DNA from: Candidatus Acetothermia bacterium
GTDB taxonomy: Bacteria > Bipolaricaulota > Bipolaricaulia > RBG-16-55-9 > DRXL01
DNA: 22,649 bases
Direction of reading: 5' to 3'
Assembly (NCBI GenBank): GCA_028275205.1
Contig: JAPWVB010000008.1
Span: forward strand, 1-22,649
Shown here: positions 15,008 through 21,034 of the stretch, piece after piece
How positions within the stretch are numbered: the first letter of the stretch is position 1
How the letters are laid out: each line of letters opens with the position of its first letter
The notes under the pieces: model-generated
The model's input: the letters and a program-made list of their open reading frames with translations, nothing else
Databases searched by the model: none
Told to the model about the DNA's origin: nothing
Program-made: the position numbers and the translations under genes

Positions 15008-17263
15008 TTAAGCGACGACAATCCGCGCGTCTACGACGCGCGCCCCGCGCCCTCTCTCGAAGACGACCAAGGGGTTTATATCGAGCTCGACGATCTCTTC
15101 TAATTGCGTTGCTAGCTGCGACAGCCGCGCCAAGCACTCCGCGATCGCCTCTATATCTGAGGGCGGCTCACCGCGAAAGCCCTCCAAGATCTTAAAGCCT
15201 CGAATCTGTCGGATCATTCGATGAACACCCAGCTCGCGGATCGGCGCGATGCGAAACGTCACATCCCGCAGGGCTTCGACGTAAATCCCCCCAAGCCCGA
15301 ACATCAACAACGGCCCAAAGAGCGGATCGCGCTTGAGCCCCAAGATCGTCTCCTTGCCCCCCTTGATGAACTCTTGCACGAAGACTCCAAAGATCCGCGC
15401 GTCGGGCTTAGCTTTCTGGACGTCTGCGAGCATCTGACGGTAGTTCTCCCGCAGCTCAGCATCGCTGTGAATATCGAGCTTGACGCCGCCGACGTCCACT
15501 TTGTGAGCGATATCCGGCGAGACGATCTTGAGCACCACGGGGTAGCCGATCTCGCGGGCTGCTTGGAGGGCTTCGTCCTCAGATTTGGCGAAGCGATACT
15601 GAAGCACAGGGAAGCCGTACGCTTTGAGGACATCGTGCGCTTCGGGCTCCAAGAGCAGCGAGCGTCCCTGGCGCTTGGCGCGCGCGATTGTCTCTCGGGC
15701 TTGTTCGATCTGTACGTCCGTGAAGACTCTGTACTCGGTGCGCGGGCGATGGACCCATTCGCGATAGCGGGCCATGGCGGCGAGAGCCCGCGCCGCGCGC
15801 TCCGGAAAGCTGTAGTGCGGGATGTTCGCTTCTTCTAAGATTTCGATAGCGGGTCTAGCGTCGGTGACCGCCATCAGGCACGCGAGCACGGGCTTCTGAA
15901 CCTTACTCCCCGAAGACCCCTCCCCCAGCCCCTCCCCGGCGCGGAGAGGGGAGCCTCCCCCTTCCCTTTTAGGGAAGGGGACTGGGGGGTTAGGTCTGGG
16001 GCTGGGAGAGAGGTCAGGGGTGAGGGCTTGCACAGCACGCACAATATGCCGCGCGATGTTCTCGAGGCTCATCAAGATATGCGGCGCGGCAATGACCACG
16101 ACCCCGGCGACGTTTGGGTCTTCTAGCACGGTGCGCACGACTGTCTCGTAGCGTTGTTCGTTGGGTTCGCCGGTCATGTCCACGGGGTTGGCGACGTTGA
16201 CCGTGGGCGGCAGCAGCTCCCGAAGTTTTCTCACGGTCTCTTCGGTGAACTCCGCGAGCTGCACCCCGTGGCGCACCGCGGCATCCGTCGCTAAGATCCC
16301 TGCGCCGCCGGCGTTGGTGACTATAGCGATTCTGTTGCTCTGAGGCAGGGGTTGCTGCGCGAACGCTATAGCGTAATCGAAGAGCTCTTCGATCGTCTCG
16401 ACTCTCAGCACGCCCGACTGCATGAAGATCGAATCATAGACTTCGTCGGAGCCGGCCAGCGCCCCGGTGTGCGAGGTAGCTGCCTTGGCCCCTTCGAGGG
16501 TACGCCCAGATTTGATCGCTAAGATGGGGATCTTCTTGGGGCGCTCGCTCGTGATCTCCGTCGCGAGTCTATGAAATCCCTGGGGGTCTTCGAGGTCTTC
16601 TACGTAGAGCAAGATGACGTCGCTGAGCGGGTCGTCTTTGAGATAGTCTAAGAGATGATTTTCGTGTAAGTCGGCTTTGTTGCCGATGGAGATGAATTTA
16701 GAGAGCCCGATCTTTTGGCGCTGGGCGTACTCGAGGGCGGCGACGCCCAGGGCGCCGCTCTGGGAGATGAACGCGATGTTGCCCTGGCGGGGCATTCCTG
16801 GGGCGAAGGTCGCGTTCAGGGAGACGGCGGGATCAGTATTGATGATTCCCAAACAGTTGGGGCCGAGCAGGGCGATCCCGTAGCGCTGGGCGATCTGCTG
16901 GAGTTCGCGTTCGCGCTGGGCCCCTTCCTCGCCGATCTCTTTGAACCCCGCGCTGATGACGATGGCCGCGCGCACGCCCTTGCGCCCGCACTCTTCAAGA
17001 ACATTTGCGACAGCTATCGCGGGCACGATGATCACCGCGAGATCGATCTCATCGGGGATGTCGAGCACCGACGGGTAGGCTTTCACGCCCAAGATGCTTT
17101 TGGCTTTGGGGTTGACGGGGTAGACGACGCCGGTGTAGCCGTGAAAGAGAATATTTTTGAAGACGGCTCGGCCGAGGCTATCGGGCTTGGTGGACGCGCC
17201 GATGACCGCGACGGATTTGGGAGCGAAGAGCGCTTCTAAGCTCTCTCGGCTATGGGTAGTCAT
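15008..17263 (-). CDS. acd: Acetate-CoA ligase, ADP-forming (fused alpha-beta)
   Basis: Interconverts acetyl-CoA (or another acyl-CoA), ADP and Pi with the acid, CoA and ATP; in many anaerobes it is the ATP-yielding last step. The 751-aa product holds both subunits. The alpha part has the CoA-binding domain (SVAVIGAST, 17-25; LLGPNCLGI, 132-140) and succinyl-CoA-ligase-like domains with the phosphorylated His in ATSHTGALAG (H265). The beta part is an ATP-grasp domain (about 515-751) with YPVVLKIVSPDIAHKVDVGG and ELDINPL. Residues about 413-455 are a Pro/Gly/Arg-rich stretch absent from the usual linker before KPVLACLM; the DNA there is a GC-rich palindromic repeat. No Shine-Dalgarno precedes the ATG, and AT-rich TATTAAT lies immediately upstream, so the transcript may be leaderless. 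Exact acyl specificity cannot be read. Confidence 0.92.
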   Translation of the reverse strand: MTTHSRESLEALFAPKSVAVIGASTKPDSLGRAVFKNILFHGYTGVVYPVNPKAKSILGVKAYPSVLDIPDEIDLAVIIVPAIAVANVLEECGRKGVRAAIVISAGFKEIGEEGAQRERELQQIAQRYGIALLGPNCLGIINTDPAVSLNATFAPGMPRQGNIAFISQSGALGVAALEYAQRQKIGLSKFISIGNKADLHENHLLDYLKDDPLSDVILLYVEDLEDPQGFHRLATEITSERPKKIPILAIKSGRTLEGAKAATSHTGALAGSDEVYDSIFMQSGVLRVETIEELFDYAIAFAQQPLPQSNRIAIVTNAGGAGILATDAAVRHGVQLAEFTEETVRKLRELLPPTVNVANPVDMTGEPNEQRYETVVRTVLEDPNVAGVVVIAAPHILMSLENIARHIVRAVQALTPDLSPSPRPNPPVPFPKREGGGSPLRAGEGLGEGSSGSKVQKPVLACLMAVTDARPAIEILEEANIPHYSFPERAARALAAMARYREWVHRPRTEYRVFTDVQIEQARETIARAKRQGRSLLLEPEAHDVLKAYGFPVLQYRFAKSEDEALQAAREIGYPVVLKIVSPDIAHKVDVGGVKLDIHSDAELRENYRQMLADVQKAKPDARIFGVFVQEFIKGGKETILGLKRDPLFGPLLMFGLGGIYVEALRDVTFRIAPIRELGVHRMIRQIRGFKILEGFRGEPPSDIEAIAECLARLSQLATQLEEIVELDINPLVVFERGRGARVVDARIVVA
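15899..16027. repeat. GC-rich palindromic repeat inserted in frame within the ADP-forming ligase gene
   Basis: Runs of C on the left and G on the right make nested inverted repeats. The centre is a perfect 9-bp stem, CCCCTTCCC/GGGAAGGGG, around 15958-15980, and a CTCCCC/GGGGAG hairpin sits beside it. It is translated as about 43 residues in the LTPDLSPSPRPNPP... style typical of repeat-encoded inserts seen in many bacterial genomes. The frame is preserved on both sides. Confidence 0.7.
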
Positions 17264-17308
17264 ATATTAATAGTGGCACAGAGAGGGAGAATTTGCAAGG
17301 CTCCTCAT

Positions 17309-17337
17309 TTGACAGACTGGCTCGCTCAAGCTATCTT
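17309..17337 (+). promoter_or_regulatory. Sigma-70-type promoter for the UDG-TPR-hicBA operon
   Basis: A perfect -35 TTGACA (17309-17314), a 17-base spacer and -10 TATCTT (17332-17337). Transcription should start near 17344, only about 11 bases before the ATG at 17355, leaving a very short leader that just includes GGTGA. Confidence 0.7.
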
Positions 17338-17354
17338 AAAGTTGGTGACCGACG

Positions 17355-17975
17355 ATGGCCCAGATGCGTTCGCTCTTCGACGAGCCAACAAAGCCCCCCG
17401 CAATCTTGACGTTTGAAGAAGCCCAGCGTCAAGCCCAGACATGCATGAAGTGTCGGCTTCATCAAAGTCGAACGCACGTCGTCTTCGGGGAGGGCAACAC
17501 GCAATCTCCCGTGATCTTTCTGGGAGAGGGGCCCGGGGAGGTCGAAGACTCCACCGGGCGGCCGTTTGTGGGCCCCGCCGGACAGAAGCTCACGGAGATC
17601 TTAGAGTCCGTGGGTATTGCCAGAGAGCACGTCTATATCAGCAATATGGTCAAGTGCCGCCCCCCCGGCAATCGCGCCCCTCAAAAAGACGAGATTGACG
17701 CATGCTGGCCGTACTTGGAAGCCCAGATTAAGCATATCAAGCCCAAGATCATCGTTGCGCTGGGAAACGTCCCGGCGCAGTATCTGCTCAGGACGACCGA
17801 GGGGATCACGACCCTGCGGGGGAGGTTCTTCCCCTGGCGCGATGGGATTGAAATTTTCTGTATGTTCCATCCGAGCTATCTGTTGCGCAACCCGTCGCGC
17901 GAGCCGGGCAGCCCAAAGTATCTGACATGGCAAGACATCAAGAAGCTGAAGGAGCGTCTCGATGGACTTCTCTGA
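17355..17975 (+). CDS. Uracil-DNA glycosylase, family 4 (iron-sulfur)
   Basis: Removes uracil from DNA to start base-excision repair; family 4 enzymes are common in thermophiles and archaea. The 206-aa product has the four cluster cysteines C30, C33, C101 (KCRPPGNRAP) and C117 (DACWPYLEAQI). The uracil-pocket motif is GEGPGEVEDSTGRPFVGPAG (57-76), and MFHPSYLLR is the DNA-contact motif near the C-terminus. The ATG at 17355 has only a weak GGTGA Shine-Dalgarno, but a consensus promoter lies just upstream. The gene overlaps the following TPR gene by 14 bases. The assignment is firm. Confidence 0.93.
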   Translation: MAQMRSLFDEPTKPPAILTFEEAQRQAQTCMKCRLHQSRTHVVFGEGNTQSPVIFLGEGPGEVEDSTGRPFVGPAGQKLTEILESVGIAREHVYISNMVKCRPPGNRAPQKDEIDACWPYLEAQIKHIKPKIIVALGNVPAQYLLRTTEGITTLRGRFFPWRDGIEIFCMFHPSYLLRNPSREPGSPKYLTWQDIKKLKERLDGLL

Positions 17976-18438
17976 GCTGACGGAGCCGGAGCGCCGCGCC
18001 CGCGTCGAAGAGGCGTTACGGATGGGCGAGGAGCTCCGCAAGGCCAAAGAGTACGACAAGGGCATTGATATCTTAGTCGAAGCCCTCCAGTACGGCGTGG
18101 AGAAAGCGAAGATCTATTTTCGCTTGGGGAATATCTACTTTGACGCGGGCAAGCTCGAGCACGCGGAGTATGCATACCGTCGGGCGATTGATCTCGATCC
18201 CCATCACATCAACGCGCATCACAATCTCAGTGTGGTGTTGCGCAAGCAGGGCAAGTTTTCGGAAGCTATTCGGATGCGTCGCCTTGCTGAGCGATTGGCG
18301 TGGCAGAACCCCCAGCGGGTGCAGCTTACCCCAGAGCAGATCGAGCAAGCGAGACGCTTGGCGCGACGGTGGCTGATCGGTGTGGGGATCGTCGTGGGGA
18401 TTCTCATTATTGCGCTGATCGCGCTCAGCCGGCTCTAG
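17962..18438 (+). CDS. TPR protein with C-terminal membrane anchor
   Basis: A 158-aa protein with about three tetratricopeptide repeats (roughly 14-45, 47-80 and 81-112). The clearest is the unit with YFRLGNIYFDAGKLEHAEYA followed by AIDLDP. A basic linker then leads to a single transmembrane helix at the very C-terminus (about 137-156), leaving the repeats in the cytoplasm as a tail-anchored scaffold. The ATG at 17962 has AAGGAG upstream inside the UDG gene and overlaps it by 14 bases. The partner is unknown. No enzymatic domain is present. Confidence 0.8.
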   Translation: MDFSELTEPERRARVEEALRMGEELRKAKEYDKGIDILVEALQYGVEKAKIYFRLGNIYFDAGKLEHAEYAYRRAIDLDPHHINAHHNLSVVLRKQGKFSEAIRMRRLAERLAWQNPQRVQLTPEQIEQARRLARRWLIGVGIVVGILIIALIALSRL

Positions 18439-18453
18439 GAGGAGGCAACAGCT

Positions 18454-18690
18454 ATGGCAAAAGCGAAGGCCACCATAAAGTCGGTAGTCGTGGTTTTAGA
18501 GCATACTCCTGATGCTCCTACAGAGTACAAGTGGTCTGTGCACTGTCCGGCGATTCCCGCGTGTTTTTCTGAAGGGCGCACTCGTGAGGAAGCTCTCAAG
18601 AACATCCGTGAAGTGCTGAGCGCGTATTGGGAGCTCGTAGGTGAAGAGCTCCAAGATCACGATATCGAGGTCATTGAAGTTGCCCCGTGA
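18454..18690 (+). CDS. hicB: HicB-like antitoxin
   Basis: A 78-aa HicB/UPF0150-type protein: a VVVVLEH strand, then KWSVHCPAIPACFSEGRTREEALKNI, which is the family's degenerate RNase-H-like fold. There is no added HTH or ribbon-helix-helix domain at the C-terminus, so it probably neutralises HicA without being a strong DNA binder on its own. The ATG at 18454 has a strong AGGAGGAGG upstream. Its stop overlaps the HicA start (GTGA). The order is antitoxin first. It sits 15 bases after the TPR gene, so it is probably read from the UDG promoter. Confidence 0.82.
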   Translation: MAKAKATIKSVVVVLEHTPDAPTEYKWSVHCPAIPACFSEGRTREEALKNIREVLSAYWELVGEELQDHDIEVIEVAP

Positions 18691-18893
18691 CTGACACGCC
18701 TCGCAAGGTCATTCGTGTTTTAAAGAGGATTGGATTTGTTCAGGTTCGCGTAGTGGGTTCGCACCGGATTTTCAAGCGTGGAAACACAATCATCCCTGTA
18801 CCGTACCATGCGGGTGACCTCAACCCCAGGACATTTCATCGTATTTTGAGGCAAGCAGGCTTGAGCCTCGATGAATACTTAGCGCTGCGGTGA
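18687..18893 (+). CDS. hicA: HicA-like mRNA interferase toxin
   Basis: A 68-aa HicA/YcfA-type protein with the double-stranded RNA-binding-like fold. It shows VIRVLKRIGFVQVRVVGSHRIF with the catalytic His (H26, GSH), a strand with IIPVPYHAGDLNPRT, and the helix ILRQAGLSLDEYLAL. HicA cleaves mRNA and tmRNA when not bound by HicB. It starts with GTG in a four-base overlap with hicB, which fits tight coupling to the antitoxin. Its stop lies two bases from the end of the convergent FabG-like gene, with no room for a terminator. Confidence 0.83.
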   Translation: MTDTPRKVIRVLKRIGFVQVRVVGSHRIFKRGNTIIPVPYHAGDLNPRTFHRILRQAGLSLDEYLALR

Positions 18894-18895
18894 AG

Positions 18896-19636
18896 CTAGC
18901 GCATATACAGCCCGCCGGTGACGCCGATCGTCTCGCCCGTGATGTATCCAGCCTCTTCAGAACAGAGAAACGCGATCACTGCGGCGATCTCATCGGGGGT
19001 GGCGATGCGTTGGAGCGGGATGCTTGCGCGGATCTGATCCCCTCGCTCGGCTAAAGATTTGCGGTTCATCTCCGTGTCGGTGTAGCCGGGAGCGACGGCG
19101 TTCACGGTGATGTTATACGGGGCAAGCTCGAGGGCTAGGGATTTGGTGAGTCCGATCAGGCCGGCCTTGGCGGTGGCGTAGTGGGGGCTGTGAGCCGAGC
19201 CGGTCAGAGCGCGCAGCGAGATTATATTAACGATTCTGCCCCAGCCGGCAGCGCGCAGATGGGGCACCGCGAGCTTGGCGCAATAGAACGCGCCGTCGAG
19301 CGTGACGGCGAGCATCCTGCGCCACTCGTCAAGAGAGAGCTGCTCGATCCCCGCGTGGGAGGAGTAGCCGGCGTTGTTGACCAGGATCTGCAGCCCGCCA
19401 AGTGCTCGCACGGTCGTCTCGATCATCCGTTGGACTTGAGCGTAGTCGGAGACGTCGGCTTGGACGGCGAGGGCTCGGCGTCCCAGAGATTCAATCTGGC
19501 GAACGACAGCCTGAGCGGCCTCCGCGCGACTGAGATAGTTTACGACGACGTCGCAGCCTTGGCGAGCTAATTTTATGGCCGTTGCGGCGCCGATGCCGCG
19601 GCTGGCGCCGGTGACAAGAGCAATCTTAGTGTCCAC
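18896..19636 (-). CDS. fabG: Short-chain dehydrogenase/reductase, FabG-like
   Basis: NAD(P)-dependent SDR, probably 3-oxoacyl-[ACP] reductase or a related ketoreductase. Two adjacent GTGs are possible. The second (19636) has AAGGG at better spacing and gives the usual 246 aa. Longer open-frame extensions run into the upstream small gene. Visible motifs are TGASRGIG (cofactor loop, 9-16), NNAG (87-90), catalytic S140, Y153 and K157, and the C-terminal GYITGETIGVTGGLYM. The Asn of the usual N-S-Y-K tetrad is Thr here (T112, in AVTLDGAF), a change seen in some SDRs. It overlaps the upstream 66-aa gene by 11 bases and belongs to the thioesterase-SRAP operon. The true substrate is uncertain. Confidence 0.88.
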   Translation of the reverse strand: MDTKIALVTGASRGIGAATAIKLARQGCDVVVNYLSRAEAAQAVVRQIESLGRRALAVQADVSDYAQVQRMIETTVRALGGLQILVNNAGYSSHAGIEQLSLDEWRRMLAVTLDGAFYCAKLAVPHLRAAGWGRIVNIISLRALTGSAHSPHYATAKAGLIGLTKSLALELAPYNITVNAVAPGYTDTEMNRKSLAERGDQIRASIPLQRIATPDEIAAVIAFLCSEEAGYITGETIGVTGGLYMR

Positions 19637-19820
19637 CACGACCCTTGGCTTGGCGCTCGTAGATATGACGGCGGACTTTTTGGATAGCTGCTTCAAGGTC
19701 CTCCATGCTGAGAGTGCTATCTCGAAAGACTGCGCGGGCGAGCTTGAGGGCTGCCTCCAAACGCTCCTGTGGGGTCAAAGCAGCTAGGATAAACTCGTCA
19801 AGGCGCTTCGCTGTCTTCAT
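19626..19820 (-). CDS. Small helical protein of unknown function
   Basis: Coding for 64 aa if the ATG at 19820 is used, or 67 aa from the GTG at 19829. I prefer the ATG because GGTGAG precedes it at suitable spacing. The product is rich in Leu, Ala, Arg and Glu, predicted mostly helical and soluble (LTPQERLEAALKLARAVF, then SMEDLEAAIQKVRRHIYERQ). There are no Cys and no membrane segment. Size and charge recall antitoxin or regulatory helix bundles, but there is no adjacent toxin-like gene. It sits 24 bases after the SRAP gene, and its end overlaps the FabG-like start. I do not recognise a family. Confidence 0.6.
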   Translation of the reverse strand: MKTAKRLDEFILAALTPQERLEAALKLARAVFRDSTLSMEDLEAAIQKVRRHIYERQAKGRGGH

Positions 19821-19836
19821 CCGACTCACCAGTGCT

Positions 19837-19842
19837 ATTATA
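19837..19842 (-). promoter_or_regulatory. Possible -10 box before the small helical gene
   Basis: A perfect TATAAT on the minus strand lies between the SRAP stop and the small gene. No good -35 and no extended TG motif accompany it. It could add a second transcript for the small gene and fabG inside the operon. If used, transcription would start close to the GTG at 19829. Confidence 0.3.
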
Positions 19843-19844
19843 CC

Positions 19845-20519
19845 CTATAGAGCTAGCTTTGGCTTGACGCACTCCGGCACGTCGTTCGCTGGGGAGTTCA
19901 CGATCGAAGAGACTTCAAAAAGCTCAAGCTCTTCTGCCCGATACGGGCGCAGGACCCTCGCGAGCTCTCCAGGAGCCCTCGGCGACGGATCGAGCCAAAG
20001 CTCTTCTAACTCTCTGGGCACGATCACCGGCATCCGATCGTGAATGGACCTTAGAAGCTCATTGGGTTCTGTGGTGACGATCGTGCACGTCTTCAGCGTC
20101 TGACCCTCAGGAGAACTCCACACATCCCACAACCCCGCAAACCCAAAGGGCTCTTTGGATTTCAAGCGCACGTAGACGGGAACTCGTTTCCCTTGAGAAG
20201 TCTGGCGCCATTCGTAAAAGCCATCAGCGACGATGAGACAGCGCCGTCTCTTGACGGCGTCACGGAAGCTCGGCTTTGTAAAGAGCGTCTCCGCGCGCGC
20301 GTTGATGAGCTTATTCCCGATCTTGGGGTCCTTGGCCCAGTGGGGGATCAACCCCCACCGAAGAGTCTCTAGGTGTCGGCCTTGAGCGTCAGCGACGAGA
20401 GCGATGATCTCTTGCGTCGGCGCGATGTTGTACCGAGGGCGATAGCCCTCCGGCACCGAGACCCCAAAGCGCGCGGCAATCTGCTCGGCAGAGAGCGTCA
20501 GCGAGAATCTCCCACACAT
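19845..20519 (-). CDS. SRAP-domain protein (YedK/HMCES), abasic-site DNA-protein crosslink sensor
   Basis: Binds single-stranded DNA and forms a thiazolidine crosslink to abasic sites through an N-terminal Cys, shielding the lesion. The open frame can start at GTG 20528, which overlaps the thioesterase stop, but the ATG at 20519 places Cys at position 2 (MCGRF), as the chemistry requires after Met removal. The 224-aa product has the other key residues: N73 and R75 in INARAET, E103 in ADGFYEW, and H160 in IHDRMPV, close to E. coli YedK numbering. It lies downstream of the thioesterase gene in the same operon. The functional link to the opposite-strand UDG, which makes abasic sites, is suggestive but the genes are in different operons. 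Confidence 0.93.
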   Translation of the reverse strand: MCGRFSLTLSAEQIAARFGVSVPEGYRPRYNIAPTQEIIALVADAQGRHLETLRWGLIPHWAKDPKIGNKLINARAETLFTKPSFRDAVKRRRCLIVADGFYEWRQTSQGKRVPVYVRLKSKEPFGFAGLWDVWSSPEGQTLKTCTIVTTEPNELLRSIHDRMPVIVPRELEELWLDPSPRAPGELARVLRPYRAEELELFEVSSIVNSPANDVPECVKPKLAL

Positions 20520-20524
20520 AGCGC

Positions 20525-20986
20525 TCACTCGATGGGGAAAGTTCGCCCTTCGAGCTCCTCGATGCGCCGGCGAATCTCTTCAGGGATCGGGGCTCTGCGG
20601 CGCTCGCGATAGTTATACGAGACGATGACTCCGTCGCCCTCGGCCGCGATCTTCTGAAGCTTTTGGCTGAAGATTCTAAATTGCATGGTGAAGCGATCTC
20701 TCCCCATCTCCGAGACTCGTATCCCGACTAAGATTCTGTCGGGGTAGGTGAGCGGGCGCTTGAACTCACAGCGCGCCGAGGCTAAGATCGGCCCGATCCC
20801 CGTGGCGTTCATCACTTCTATCTGTCCGATCTTTTCGATATACGCGATGCGCGCGCTCTCAAAGTACCGAAAGTACGAGACGTTGTTGACGTGTTGAAAC
20901 GCGTCCATCTCACCCCACTGAACGGGCAGCTCAATAACCACGGGAAAGCCGTCCAAGTCGGGAACAGTGTCCTTGACGGTACTCAT
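20525..20986 (-). CDS. Acyl-CoA thioesterase, 4HBT (YbgC-like) hotdog fold
   Basis: A 153-aa hotdog-fold thioesterase that hydrolyses an acyl-CoA or acyl-ACP to the free acid. The catalytic signature is WGEMDAFQHVNNVSYFRYFE, with D28 and the HVNN turn (32-35). The rest has the expected strands, including DRFTMQFRIF and ATGIGPILASARCEFKRPL. The ATG at 20986 has only a weak GATGAGAG upstream. It is the first gene of a minus-strand operon leading to SRAP, a small protein and FabG, and diverges from the beta-CASP nuclease across 48 bases. The chain-length preference is unknown. Confidence 0.88.
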   Translation of the reverse strand: MSTVKDTVPDLDGFPVVIELPVQWGEMDAFQHVNNVSYFRYFESARIAYIEKIGQIEVMNATGIGPILASARCEFKRPLTYPDRILVGIRVSEMGRDRFTMQFRIFSQKLQKIAAEGDGVIVSYNYRERRRAPIPEEIRRRIEELEGRTFPIE

Positions 20987-21034
20987 ACTCTCATCATAGA
21001 CTGTGCCATCGCTTCCTGCAAGGGGGAGAGCTCT

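Noticed and set aside
15221..15838. 205-codon plus-strand open frame opposite the ADP-forming ligase
   Set aside because: The opposite strand encodes well-conserved ATP-grasp motifs through the same bases, and the plus-strand translation matches nothing.
15899..16027. Frameshift or pseudogene in the ADP-forming ligase
   Set aside because: The odd low-complexity segment keeps the frame, and conserved motifs continue on both sides, so it is an insertion rather than a break.
17261..17300. Promoter for the ADP-forming ligase on the minus strand
   Set aside because: TTGCAA and TATTAA can be found but are about 20 bases apart, and the -10 touches the start codon. This is too weak to list as a promoter.
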